DNA of 64,000 nt from an uncultured Lachnospiraceae bacterium (lineage in GTDB: Bacteria; Bacillota; Clostridia; Lachnospirales; Lachnospiraceae). The stretch's first letter is position 1, and each line of letters begins with the position of its first letter. Below the pieces are notes generated by a model. The model was given only the letters and a program-made list of their open reading frames with translations, was not told where the DNA came from and ran no database searches. Of the stretch, positions 27,709 through 36,330 are shown one piece after another. Location of the stretch: contig CATLGV010000001.1 of the NCBI GenBank assembly GCA_949948735.1, forward strand, positions 179,772 to 243,771, in the 5' to 3' direction. The translations under genes were made by a program, and so were the position numbers.

Positions 27709-27809
27709 AGCAACCCCGAAGTGCCAATATTTTCAAGATTCATTCAAAACGGAATGCTGCCTAAAGCGCCCGAAAACAAGGTGTTTTTCAGCAGGTCAGC
27801 ACCGCCGCG

Positions 27810-28487
27810 CTACCTTTTTTCCGTAACGACGCAGGTGTCGAATCCGGCCGCTCTGAGCTTTGCCGCCATGGCTTCCGCGTTCTTCTTCTGCGTATATGCC
27901 CCCAGCTGCACCCTGTAAAGGACGCCGGACGGTGAGGGCTGCGGGGCTGCGCCGCCCGAAAGCGCAGTCGTAGCTGCTGCCGCCAGATTGCCCAGCCTTG
28001 CATAAAGCCAGTCCCCGGGGCAGCTCTTGTTCGCAAACCAGCGGTGCACGGTCAGTATCATTTCATCCGCCCCGGGCTCATAGGCAAGCGTTCTGTCCTT
28101 ATCCCCCAGCCAGAGTAATCTGCTTTTCCCGTTGCGCCTGCAGATATCAATGCAGAGCGCAGTCAGAGCGGTATAAACCGCGTCCGTCATCGCATACGGC
28201 GCGGTCTTGTCGGAGGCGCATTCGATTGTAACCGCCCGCTGGTCGTTTTCGCTGCTCGAGGAACACCAGGAACGGTTTTTTTCTTCCACGCAAAGCGCAA
28301 TCCGCCCGTCCGTACCGATACCGTAATTGCAGCTTGCGCCCCTGCCGGCCGGAAAGCAGTCGCAAATCCTTTCGGCTGAAAGCTGTCCCACCGTGCAGTG
28401 CGGTGTGATTCTGTCAATGCTGCGCGTGCGCTGCCCGGAATGATTTGGTGAAAGTCTGGTGTATACCACCAAGTCTGAATTGCTCAT
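27810..28487 (-). CDS. Tailocin/phage endolysin: N-acetylmuramoyl-L-alanine amidase with SPOR domain
   Basis: This 225-aa protein should cut the amide bond between muramic acid and stem peptide to release particles by lysis. The N-terminal amidase_2/PGRP-like domain (about residues 1-155) has zinc-ligand candidates in ITPHCT and VHRWFANKSCPG (His, Lys, Cys). The C terminus (about 187-225, YRVQLGAYTQKKNAEAMAAKL) is a SPOR domain that binds denuded glycan. The start overlaps the holin stop (ATGA). It is the last gene of the tail operon. Confidence 0.9.
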   Translation of the reverse strand: MSNSDLVVYTRLSPNHSGQRTRSIDRITPHCTVGQLSAERICDCFPAGRGASCNYGIGTDGRIALCVEEKNRSWCSSSSENDQRAVTIECASDKTAPYAMTDAVYTALTALCIDICRRNGKSRLLWLGDKDRTLAYEPGADEMILTVHRWFANKSCPGDWLYARLGNLAAAATTALSGGAAPQPSPSGVLYRVQLGAYTQKKNAEAMAAKLRAAGFDTCVVTEKR

Positions 28488-28912
28488 TCCGCGTTATCTC
28501 CCCTCTCCGCCTTTTTCTTCAAAACCTCAATCGCCTCGATGACCACCGCGGGAATGGGTATGCCCATCAGCCCTGCGTTTTCGGTAATGGAGATGGTCTC
28601 ATTTGCGACAAAAGCGATGATCACCGTATCGCGGATAAAATGAAACCCCATCACCAAATCAAGGCGGTGGGCCGCCAGTACTACAAGCAGCGTAACGCCC
28701 TTCCTGCAAAGCCCCTTCCATCCGGCAAAGCTTTCAAGCGCTCCGCTCTCTGTTTTTGACGATTTGTGAAATACCCCGGCCACAATCATACCGGTCACAT
28801 AGTCGATTCCCATGAATATCATAAGCGTCACCAGGGCGGCGTCCCATCCGCCAAACAGGCTTGCCACCGCTGATCCCGCGGCTCCTAATACAATACAGAT
28901 TGTCTGTTTCAT
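28484..28912 (-). CDS. Phage holin, family 4 type
   Basis: Holins open the membrane so that the amidase reaches the wall. This 142-aa protein has three to four hydrophobic segments (about residues 4-22, 25-45, 65-85, 90-108) and the conserved MGIDYVTGMIVAG and GWKGLCRKGVTLLVVLAA blocks of the phage_holin_4 (TcdE/PBSX-like) family. It has a charged tail. The ATG at 28912 follows AAAGAGGG. It is paired with the amidase by a 4-nt overlap. Confidence 0.9.
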   Translation of the reverse strand: MKQTICIVLGAAGSAVASLFGGWDAALVTLMIFMGIDYVTGMIVAGVFHKSSKTESGALESFAGWKGLCRKGVTLLVVLAAHRLDLVMGFHFIRDTVIIAFVANETISITENAGLMGIPIPAVVIEAIEVLKKKAERGDNAE

Positions 28913-28933
28913 TCTTTTTCCCTCTTTCCTTCT

Positions 28934-28963
28934 GAAAAAAACCGGGCGCCAGCGCACCCGGTT
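28934..28963 (-). terminator. Intrinsic terminator after the distal tail fibre gene
   Basis: The minus strand reads a GC-rich stem of AACCGGGTGCG and CGCCCGGTT followed by TTTTTT. It lies between the fibre gene and the holin, so the lysis pair may be partly uncoupled from the tail genes or served by read-through. Confidence 0.8.
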
Positions 28964-29010
28964 ACAAAATCAAAGTTTTTCAGCTTCACTTTTTGTCTTA
29001 ATGATTTATG

Positions 29011-30210
29011 TTATGACACGATTGTCTGCACAAACGTAATTTTCATGTTCGAAATATCAATATCAATTGATACTTCCATGTCGGTGCTTTCGGCCTTGCT
29101 AAATCCGAGCGTTGTGGTGCTGCCGGCGGTGTGATATCCATTTATAGTATTCTCGGAAGCTGATGTCGAAACACCGCTGATTTCGCAATCATACAAATAA
29201 GTAAACGTAACTGTACATCGATCCCATTGACCAGAATTTATCATCTTTACGTTTGAAACAAAAAATGGTATCTGGGATTTTATATCGCTGTTCATCGCCC
29301 TGACCCTGCTGCCCGCATCATAACACGCCTCCCCTTCGGGCAGGGACAGGTAGGTATATCCGTCATCCTGCGTCACCGCCGCAGCTTCAACCGTTGTCCC
29401 GCGCCTGTCCGCCATAACGCCGGTAATCTGCTCCCCTGCCGCATTATGCGCCGTGTAGCCGCTCAAAAGCGCTGCCGCCGTCACCGTATCCCCTGACGTG
29501 TCTGTCATATCCAGCACCTTATCCAACAGGCTCTCCCATGTCTCATCTGTGGACGCTTCAATTCCCATGGCAACGAGATTTTCCACCAGTTTACTTTTCT
29601 TCTCATTGCCAGACTGAAAAACCTCGTTGATCGCGCCAATAACGTTGTCCGCCTCGATTCCCTCGACGAATCCGATGTCGCCGGGCGCGCCGGCGCCGCC
29701 AAGATATTCGCTCAGCTCGCCAAGCTTTGCTTCCAGCGTCTTTATATCGCCCATCGTCGCGTAAGCGCCCGAATCCACCTCCAGCGTAACATTCTCGGCA
29801 TTGCCCACCGTGGTGACAAGCTGCACATATGCGCCGGATACCGCAGCCTCGTCGTATGCGGGTATGTAGCAGTTTCCGGAGACCTCCCTTGTCACGGCAT
29901 AGAGAATCTCCCCCTCGTCTGGGTCCTCCGCGTAAAGGCCCAGTGCCCTTATATAATACCCCTCCGCCAGTTCCGTGTTGGTAAAGGCTGCCTCAATCTT
30001 AACCGCAACCTCGTTCGTACGGATTACTTTGGAAATCAGGCTTGTCTGCCGGATTTCAGAAAGCTCCGTCAGCTCCTCCAGCTGCGCGTCCGTGTATTCA
30101 GCACTGGAGGCTGATACTTTAGTAAACGCAATATTGCAGCCCTCCGCAATCATTTTGGCAAGCAAAGCCTGCCCTTTGCCGGTAATCACCAGCCTTGAAA
30201 ATTCTGCCAT
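29011..30210 (-). CDS. Tail fibre / receptor-binding protein, copy A
   Basis: This 399-aa protein is the distal of two paralogous fibres. The N-terminal part (MAEFSRLVITGKGQALLAKM, phage tail-collar/DUF3751-like, about residues 1-160) attaches fibres to the baseplate. About 150-230 is a helical neck. A conserved module (about 252-315, with LSGYTAHNAAGEQITGVM) and a unique, Ser/Thr-rich C-terminal tip of about 85 residues follow. The start ATG at 30210 matches the start of copy B. The tip should decide which surface is bound. Confidence 0.85.
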   Translation of the reverse strand: MAEFSRLVITGKGQALLAKMIAEGCNIAFTKVSASSAEYTDAQLEELTELSEIRQTSLISKVIRTNEVAVKIEAAFTNTELAEGYYIRALGLYAEDPDEGEILYAVTREVSGNCYIPAYDEAAVSGAYVQLVTTVGNAENVTLEVDSGAYATMGDIKTLEAKLGELSEYLGGAGAPGDIGFVEGIEADNVIGAINEVFQSGNEKKSKLVENLVAMGIEASTDETWESLLDKVLDMTDTSGDTVTAAALLSGYTAHNAAGEQITGVMADRRGTTVEAAAVTQDDGYTYLSLPEGEACYDAGSRVRAMNSDIKSQIPFFVSNVKMINSGQWDRCTVTFTYLYDCEISGVSTSASENTINGYHTAGSTTTLGFSKAESTDMEVSIDIDISNMKITFVQTIVS

Positions 30211-30240
30211 ACTTTTCAATCCTTTCTTTTTGTGAGACAA

Positions 30241-30262
30241 GGGCCCCGCACATACGGAGCCC
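30241..30262 (-). terminator. Hairpin before fibre copy A
   Basis: GGGCCCCG and CGGAGCCC pair with one mismatch around 6 nt. It lies about 30 nt upstream of the fibre A start; no strong T-run follows, so it may be a weak terminator or an RNA-processing stem. Confidence 0.35.
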
Positions 30263-30297
30263 TCATATATCATTACAATTTCTAAAAATGCCCTGTG

Positions 30298-30317
30298 GAC
30301 ACAGCAGCTGCTGTGTC
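30298..30317. repeat. Perfect 20-bp palindrome between the two fibre genes
   Basis: GACACAGCAGCTGCTGTGTC is fully self-complementary without a loop. It lies in the 156-nt gap between the fibre genes and has no T-run. It may be a protein-binding or recombination site. Confidence 0.55.
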
Positions 30318-30366
30318 AGATAAATAGTGATCTAACTGAATCTGGTGCTCGTACAACAGACTTAAA

Positions 30367-32022
30367 TTAATAAACCAATGCTGCGCTTACATTGATCGAA
30401 GCAAAATTTTGATTTGTAAATTTGACTGTAATTTTTTGACTAGGATTAAGCGTACATTTGTATACGCACAACACGCCACATTGCGGATTTGGATAATAGT
30501 TATACAACAGTATTTGCATACTTTTCAGTCCGTCGCCAGTCACCTCAAATGCAGTGCCTGTAGTATCGTACCCATACCCTGTTGCGATTAACAATCCCGT
30601 TTTTACTCCGACTGGAACAGTAAGCTCTGTTGATGCAATAGCAGGCATTTTACTTGCAATAGTATGCCCAGCAGAATATATAATCTTATTGTATATATCG
30701 TTATTTAACGCCCTGACCCCGCTGCCCGCATCATAGCACGCCTCCCCTTCGGGCAGCGACAGGCAGATGTACTCGTCATCCTGCGTCACCACCGCAGCCT
30801 CAACCGTTGTCCCGCGCCTGTCCGCCATAATGCCAGTAATCAGCTCCCCCGCCGCATTATGCGCCGTGCAGCCGCTTAAAAGCGCGGCCGCCGTCACTGT
30901 ATCGGACGTAGTATCTACCACATTTTTAAACAATGTTACATCTGCAATCAAGTACGCAAACACAACAGAACTGTTACTTCCGGGATTATTACACTTTTTA
31001 ATGCTGCCATCCTCATATTTTGCAATATAAGCAGTTATAGCAAAGTTAGTAATTGAAAGTATCCCCGTATTGGCATCGTAGGTGACGTTTAAGCTGAAGC
31101 CGTCAGCCCTCCCGTAAACATTAGAGCCAGGTTCACGTACAGTTTGCGAACCCACTCCGGAATTTTCACGTATGCCCACGATAAAATCATTCTCTGTAAA
31201 ATTCATGTAATCGTCAGGATACAGCTCCTTCAGGTTATATGTATATTCATCATTTGTTAAATCGGACGAATTTCTTTCGCCTAAATAATGGATAACATCC
31301 GCTGATATATTCTGTATTTTACCCAGCAATGCCTCCCATGTCTCATCTGTGGACGCTTCGATTCCCATGGCAACGAGATTTTCCACCAGTTTACTTTTCT
31401 TCTCATTGCCAGACTGAAAAACCTCGTTGATCGCGTCAATGACATTGTCCGCCTCAATTCCCTCGACGAAGCCGATGTCGCCGGACGTGCCGTCACCGCC
31501 AAGATATTTATCCAGCTGCCCGCTCAGCTCGCCAAGCTTTGCCTCCATCGTCTTTATATCGCCCATCGTCGCGTAAGCGCCCGAATCCACCTCCAGCGTA
31601 ACATTCTCGGCATTGCCGACCGTGGTGACAAGCTGCACATACGCGCCGGATACCGTAACCCCGTTATATACGGGCATGTAACAGTTCCCGGAAACCTCCC
31701 TTGTCACAGCGTAAAGGATTTCTCCTTCGTCCGGATCCTCCGCATAAAGGCCCAGCGCCCTCATATAATAGCCCTCCGCCAGCTCCGTGTTGGTAAAGGC
31801 CACCTCCACCCTGATTGCGACCTCATTCGTGCGGGTTACCTTGGAAATCAGGCTTGTCTGCCGGATTTCGGAAAGCTCCGTCAGCTCCTCCAGCTGCGCG
31901 TCCGTGTATTCAGCACTGGAGGCTGATACTTTGGTAAACGCAATATTGCAGCCCTCCGCAATCATTTTGGCAAGCAGCGCCTGCCCCTTGCCGGTAATCA
32001 CCAGCCTTGAAAATTCTGCCAT
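30367..32022 (-). CDS. Tail fibre / receptor-binding protein, copy B
   Basis: This 551-aa protein is paralogous to copy A. The first 240 residues are nearly the same. It then has an extra domain of about 135 residues (from HYLGERNSSDLTNDEY), the shared TAAALLSGCTAHNAAGE module and a different C-terminal tip of about 105 residues that ends in ASINVSAALVY. It is the first of the two fibres in the operon and follows the DUF2313 gene by 22 nt. The ATG has AGAAAGGATGG upstream. It should give the particle a second binding specificity or form a mixed fibre. Confidence 0.85.
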   Translation of the reverse strand: MAEFSRLVITGKGQALLAKMIAEGCNIAFTKVSASSAEYTDAQLEELTELSEIRQTSLISKVTRTNEVAIRVEVAFTNTELAEGYYMRALGLYAEDPDEGEILYAVTREVSGNCYMPVYNGVTVSGAYVQLVTTVGNAENVTLEVDSGAYATMGDIKTMEAKLGELSGQLDKYLGGDGTSGDIGFVEGIEADNVIDAINEVFQSGNEKKSKLVENLVAMGIEASTDETWEALLGKIQNISADVIHYLGERNSSDLTNDEYTYNLKELYPDDYMNFTENDFIVGIRENSGVGSQTVREPGSNVYGRADGFSLNVTYDANTGILSITNFAITAYIAKYEDGSIKKCNNPGSNSSVVFAYLIADVTLFKNVVDTTSDTVTAAALLSGCTAHNAAGELITGIMADRRGTTVEAAVVTQDDEYICLSLPEGEACYDAGSGVRALNNDIYNKIIYSAGHTIASKMPAIASTELTVPVGVKTGLLIATGYGYDTTGTAFEVTGDGLKSMQILLYNYYPNPQCGVLCVYKCTLNPSQKITVKFTNQNFASINVSAALVY

Positions 32023-32044
32023 ATCTTTTCCATCCTTTCTACGG

Positions 32045-32662
32045 TTATTTTATTTCGATAACCTCAGACATCACCACGCCTGAGCCTACGGCGTTATCAC
32101 CGTTTACAATAAACCGTTCCTTAAAATCATTCGTAATCGTGAACGTTTCCAGCGTACACACGCCTCCGGCGGTCAGAGCCGCACCCTTTGCACCGCACAG
32201 GATTTTATTTTCGAGGTCTGCTGCCATATTGCAGGGAAGCATGCCCCCGACTATACGCTCCAGCTCCTCCACCTGCCCGAACAGCTCAAGACAGGTCTGG
32301 ATTTCGATTCGGTAATGCGGATAGTCCTCTGTAATGGTAAAGTTCGACGCGCCGCACAGGGCCTCCAGCTTTTCGTACAAAATCCGCAGCGTATAGGGGA
32401 TCCGGTTGAACCACCGCGCCTGCACTCTTGCCCGGCGGCTTTCAAGGGTATCCTCTGTGGAAGGCAGGATCTGCAGCATTTTCTCAAACCGCGAAAGCCC
32501 GTACGCGTCGGCCGTCTCAATAAATTCATTCCGCAGGACCCTGTCCGCGGCCTTCCACACAAGCGTCAGCTCCGGATTTTCAGCTTCCAGCGCAGCGGTT
32601 ATTTCCTTATATTCCGCCATAAACGGGGGCAGGTATGAAACAAGATTTACCTCTCTTATCAT
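32045..32662 (-). CDS. Phage tail protein, YmfQ/DUF2313 family
   Basis: This 205-aa protein begins MIREVNLVSYLPPFMAEYKE and has ESRRARVQARWF and TLRILYEKLEALCG, the pattern of the DUF2313 (YmfQ/XkdT-neighbour) baseplate wedge or fibre-attachment proteins. It is placed between baseplate J and the fibres, as in PBSX and Mu-like tails. Its start overlaps the end of the baseplate J gene. Confidence 0.85.
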   Translation of the reverse strand: MIREVNLVSYLPPFMAEYKEITAALEAENPELTLVWKAADRVLRNEFIETADAYGLSRFEKMLQILPSTEDTLESRRARVQARWFNRIPYTLRILYEKLEALCGASNFTITEDYPHYRIEIQTCLELFGQVEELERIVGGMLPCNMAADLENKILCGAKGAALTAGGVCTLETFTITNDFKERFIVNGDNAVGSGVVMSEVIEIK

Positions 32663-33858
32663 GCGCTTACACCCCCGAATACGGGAATCTCATATTTCCC
32701 CAGGCTGAGGTTTTCGGCTGCCCCGTTTATTCGGGTACCGCCAATGTCCACAATCCCTTTGATACCCAGAAGGCGCGTCTCAAGCTGACTGACACGCACT
32801 GTCAAATAAGGGGAAGCTGCCCACGATTTGCGAAGCTCAAGCAAGTAGCCTGAAACCGCATCCTCAATTGCGCTTTGAAGGTTTGTCCACCCGTAACCTG
32901 TATCAAAGGTAATATTGGTTTTTACGGTTATGGCAGCCGCCTTCGCACTCTCCACCTTTACAACGTGGCCTATCGGCGCGGCCCCGCAGCCTTCCCCCGC
33001 GTTTTCAGCCGGATCCATCGTCTGCTGCACTGTCTGCACCAGCGTGTCCGAAGCTGCCCCAAAGTCTGAATTGAGGATTGTCAAAAGCACTGTCCCGCCC
33101 GTTGTCAGCTTCTTTTCCGAGGCCGCCGTATAGACCGCGGAAAGCCAGGACGCAGCCTCCGCCTCCAGCGTTCCGACCGTGTCCTTATACCATGCCTTCA
33201 CCACCACGGAGGGTATCATTTCCGCGGGACGAATGTCCCCGTTCCAGACCCTTGCCACCTTGACACTGCCGACACCGGGAATGGCGTTTACCTTGTCAAG
33301 ATAATCCTGCGCGTTGCCGCCGAAGGCTTTTTCGTTAAAGCTGTCAAAATAACGGGCCCGCAGGGCCTCCGTTTCCTCCTCGTCCTCGCCGGGAATCAAA
33401 ATTTCCGTAAGCTCCGCCGCCTCAAGCCCTTCAATATAGTCAATCGGTATCATGGCGCCCAGCTGCCGGTTGCCGGCAGTTCCGGGCGTCTCGCACTGCA
33501 CCTGATATTCCCCGTCGGCAATTTTTTCCGTTACAATAAAATTTATCGAACCGATATTGAACCGCTGTCCGGTCACGTCAATATCCGCGGGCGCAAATTC
33601 CCCCTTCAAAACGGCGCGCGTCGCCTCATAGGGAACAATCCCCCTTTCCCTGCAGCGCCGGATGAGGAACTCCCGTGAAGCCGTATTGCCGTAGGCCTCC
33701 CGCAGGATGGCGTCCAACTCCAGATACAGGATTTGAAGCTCGATGGCCGTCGGGGAATGGGTGTCCCATATCACCGACCCTTCCCGCTTGTCAAGCTTAT
33801 CCGGCACGCTGCCCAGCATCCGTTCCAGAATGTTTTCATAGCTTACATTTTCATACAT
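32659..33858 (-). CDS. Baseplate J-like protein (XkdT type)
   Basis: The 399-aa protein has the baseplate J pattern: an N-terminal VIWDTHSPTAIELQILYLELD, FNIGSINFIVTE and CETPGTAGNRQLGAMIP in the middle, and a C-terminal YLTVRVSQLETRLLGIKGIVDIGG. It builds the wedges of the contractile-tail baseplate. The start overlaps the DUF2634 stop by one base (TAATG). Confidence 0.92.
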   Translation of the reverse strand: MYENVSYENILERMLGSVPDKLDKREGSVIWDTHSPTAIELQILYLELDAILREAYGNTASREFLIRRCRERGIVPYEATRAVLKGEFAPADIDVTGQRFNIGSINFIVTEKIADGEYQVQCETPGTAGNRQLGAMIPIDYIEGLEAAELTEILIPGEDEEETEALRARYFDSFNEKAFGGNAQDYLDKVNAIPGVGSVKVARVWNGDIRPAEMIPSVVVKAWYKDTVGTLEAEAASWLSAVYTAASEKKLTTGGTVLLTILNSDFGAASDTLVQTVQQTMDPAENAGEGCGAAPIGHVVKVESAKAAAITVKTNITFDTGYGWTNLQSAIEDAVSGYLLELRKSWAASPYLTVRVSQLETRLLGIKGIVDIGGTRINGAAENLSLGKYEIPVFGGVSA

Positions 33859-34262
33859 TAAAAATTCACCGCCTTTTCCGCCGCCACATCACCGAAAACA
33901 GTGTGAGCGGTAAATGTCGCATGGATTTCACCCTTTCTGGAAAGGTCAAATTCAAAATGATCCACGCTTTTTATCCGTTCGTCCCATGTCAGGGCTTCCG
34001 CAATCCGTCGTTCCAGCTCCGGGCAGACATAGGAAACCGGCTCGCCGTACAAATCCAGCGTCTCAATCCCGTAATTCCACGAATACATTGCATATTGGTA
34101 ACGCTCCGTGGAAAGGATTTTATAAATTGCCTGTTTCATCGCCTCCTGACCGTCCGTACAGCCCCGTACAAGCCCGCTTTCAGGGTTCATCCTGTAGGTA
34201 TGGGTTGGCTGTTCCCTGATTTCAAAATCCTGCCTTAAAAAGGCCGTTGTCGAAGGTATCAT
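33858..34262 (-). CDS. DUF2634 baseplate protein (XkdS type)
   Basis: This 134-aa protein corresponds to XkdS/gp25-like wedge proteins, which nucleate sheath assembly. Residues such as QEAMKQAIYKILSTERYQYAMYSWNYGIE and IAEALTWDERIKSVDHFEF are typical. Its start overlaps the DUF2577 stop (ATGA). Confidence 0.88.
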   Translation of the reverse strand: MIPSTTAFLRQDFEIREQPTHTYRMNPESGLVRGCTDGQEAMKQAIYKILSTERYQYAMYSWNYGIETLDLYGEPVSYVCPELERRIAEALTWDERIKSVDHFEFDLSRKGEIHATFTAHTVFGDVAAEKAVNF

Positions 34263-34654
34263 CCGATTTTATCCACCACGATATATTTTTGCCCGCCCTG
34301 CTGCCTTAAAAGGATTACCGCATCACCGACAGCCAACCCGTTGTGTACGGTGATTTGGATTTTCCCCACGGCGTGAACATGGTCAGGATCCACGGGAAGC
34401 GTTCCGGAATCCGGAAACGTTCCGGTATAATAGTAATTTTGAAGATTGCCGCCGCTTATGTACGTTTTATATTCCGTAACGTTCCGGCAGAGGATAAGCT
34501 GCGCCTCCCCTAATACCAGCTTCTGTTCCACGGCAATTTTTAAAGGTGACATGCATGTCACCTTTCCAAAACAGACTTCAACAGGCTTTGAAGCCTTCAC
34601 GGCGTCCACCGCCGCCCGCTTGATTGTTTTCATCAGTTCAACTGCGTCAGGCAA
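34259..34654 (-). CDS. DUF2577 phage protein (XkdR type)
   Basis: This protein of about 131 aa resembles the XkdR/DUF2577 baseplate spike-region proteins: a short helix, then a beta barrel (KVTCMSPLKIAVEQKLVLGEAQLILC) and LAVGDAVILLRQQGGQKYIVVDKIG at the end. I prefer the TTG at 34654, which follows GGAGG by 8 nt; a GTG at 34663 is too close to that site. It overlaps the end of the XkdQ gene by 8 bp. Confidence 0.8.
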   Translation of the reverse strand: MPDAVELMKTIKRAAVDAVKASKPVEVCFGKVTCMSPLKIAVEQKLVLGEAQLILCRNVTEYKTYISGGNLQNYYYTGTFPDSGTLPVDPDHVHAVGKIQITVHNGLAVGDAVILLRQQGGQKYIVVDKIG

Positions 34655-35627
34655 TAAATTCACCTCCCCGAAGTGTTAAATCCATAAAGTGCGCATCCGC
34701 CTTAAAGATATGCCGCACCTTCTCTACCAGCATAAAATTTTTTATATTCATATCGCCCAGGGCAAGGTTTACGACAACCATACTGCCGGCTCTGACCCGC
34801 GTATCGCCGATTGCATTGGTGATTTTCAGGTTTTTTGTCTTGCTGTTATACAGCTTCAGCAGGGCGTCCGCCTTCGCCTGTCCGTTTTCACCCTTCTGCA
34901 GCGTTTCGACATACTGCAGGACGCCCCACTGGTTGATATGCGTCCCGTCCTTTGCGATATAAACCTCCCGCTTTCCGGTATCCTCGTTGTCATAGACCAG
35001 CTTGATCTTGTTGTAGGTGTCGCTGTCAATGCCGGAGGCGTATTCAAAGTTCTCGCCGGTTTCCTCATCAATCATCAGATAAGCCCCCGGCTCGCCGACG
35101 TACATGGAGGAAAGGCTTTTGAGCGTCAGCCTGCCGAAATCATCGTACAGTACAAACAGGTCCCCGCGGTTTTGCAGCGTCAGATCCAAAGCGTTTTCAA
35201 TCATATCAAACAGCGAAACGTTGTCCTCTACGCCTGAGGCAATCACAAACCCGGTATCCTCCAGCGTCCCCGTATTCAGGGAAAAATCCACCGCAATCTT
35301 CTCAACCAGCTGTGAGGCGGTCATATTTTCATAGACGCAGATATGCTTATTTTTCAGATACCGCAGCTGATCGTAGGCCGTTACCTCTATGATCCGATCC
35401 TTATTCCGCTTTCTGGTAAATACAAACCCGGAAAAAACGGGCTTTCCGTCCACCTTAAGGTGAACGGAGGCCCCTTCCTGAATATGGATAATATCATCCT
35501 GCACAAGCCTGAAGGTCAGCTTTCCGGGCGTGCCTCTTCTTTCCGTGCTCCACTCGATTCCTTCTTCCACGGCCGGCATATAGCCCTTTGTGCTGCCTAT
35601 ATCACAAATCCAAAGCTCTGCATTCAA
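34647..35627 (-). CDS. XkdQ-like tail hub protein (gp27/gpD-like)
   Basis: This protein of about 327 aa matches the XkdQ/YqbQ family that forms the central baseplate hub: LWICDIGSTKGYMPAVEEGIEWSTER at the start, VHLKVDGKPVFSGFVFTRKR and a C-terminal VEKVRHIFKADAHFMDLTLRGGEF. The TTG at 35627 lies 7 nt after AAGGGGG; a GTG at 35633 is too close to the ribosome site. It lies directly after the LysM gene. Confidence 0.87.
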   Translation of the reverse strand: MNAELWICDIGSTKGYMPAVEEGIEWSTERRGTPGKLTFRLVQDDIIHIQEGASVHLKVDGKPVFSGFVFTRKRNKDRIIEVTAYDQLRYLKNKHICVYENMTASQLVEKIAVDFSLNTGTLEDTGFVIASGVEDNVSLFDMIENALDLTLQNRGDLFVLYDDFGRLTLKSLSSMYVGEPGAYLMIDEETGENFEYASGIDSDTYNKIKLVYDNEDTGKREVYIAKDGTHINQWGVLQYVETLQKGENGQAKADALLKLYNSKTKNLKITNAIGDTRVRAGSMVVVNLALGDMNIKNFMLVEKVRHIFKADAHFMDLTLRGGEFIA

Positions 35628-35640
35628 AATCACACCCCCT

Positions 35641-36330
35641 TTAAACTGCCGGAATCGTCAACGTCTGTCCCGGGTAAATCCTGTTTGGATTCCCGCCGAT
35701 TGTTTCCCGGTTGGCATCGTAAATAACTGTATATTTTGCCCCGCTCCCGTAAAATCTCTTTGCAATGGTCCAGAGGCAGTCCCCCTTGACAACCATATAA
35801 GTGCGCGTGCCAAGGGCGGCCGGACCGCCTTCCGCTTCCCGTGATTTTTCAATTGCCGCCTGGGGCTCTGAGTCAGCGTTGCGAATATTCACCGTTTTGG
35901 TGCCGTAGTCCCTGTATTGCTTCAAACGGATTGCCACCGTTATATCAAAGCCGTCCTTTGCCTGCTCAATGATTTTGTAATCCTCCATCGACACCTTCAT
36001 ATTCGTCGAAAACAGCACCCGGCCGCCCGGCATAGCCCTTGAGACAATAAACTGAAAGGGCTTCTTATCCACCTTTAAGCTTTCAAAGTATTCAAGGAAA
36101 TAAGAGGCCTCTCTAAAGCCTGACTTATAAACCGCAAACGGATATTTTACCTGAGGGATTCTGCACTCAAGCTCAATATCCGTCAGCCCGGGAGTTTTCA
36201 AAATATTGATTTCCCCCTCGTTTATCAGCATAAGCGTATCGTTCGTATTGTTGATTTTGAGCTCCAGCTTCTCCGGGGCAATCGGCAGCAGGCATTTATC
36301 CAGATAAAAATCATATCCCGCTTTACTCAC
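35641..36330 (-). CDS. LysM-containing tail protein (XkdP type)
   Basis: The 229-aa protein joins an N-terminal XkdP domain (about residues 1-140) to a C-terminal LysM domain (about 180-229, MVVKGDCLWTIAKRFYGSG and IYPGQTLTIP) that binds peptidoglycan. It would sit at the inner tail tube tip or hub. The GTG start overlaps the tape-measure TAG stop by one base. Confidence 0.9.
   Translation of the reverse strand: MSKAGYDFYLDKCLLPIAPEKLELKINNTNDTLMLINEGEINILKTPGLTDIELECRIPQVKYPFAVYKSGFREASYFLEYFESLKVDKKPFQFIVSRAMPGGRVLFSTNMKVSMEDYKIIEQAKDGFDITVAIRLKQYRDYGTKTVNIRNADSEPQAAIEKSREAEGGPAALGTRTYMVVKGDCLWTIAKRFYGSGAKYTVIYDANRETIGGNPNRIYPGQTLTIPAV

Noticed and set aside
29011..32022. Diversity-generating retroelement acting on the fibre genes
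   Set aside because: No reverse transcriptase gene and no template/variable repeat pair with adenine-specific differences are seen; the two genes differ by whole domains.
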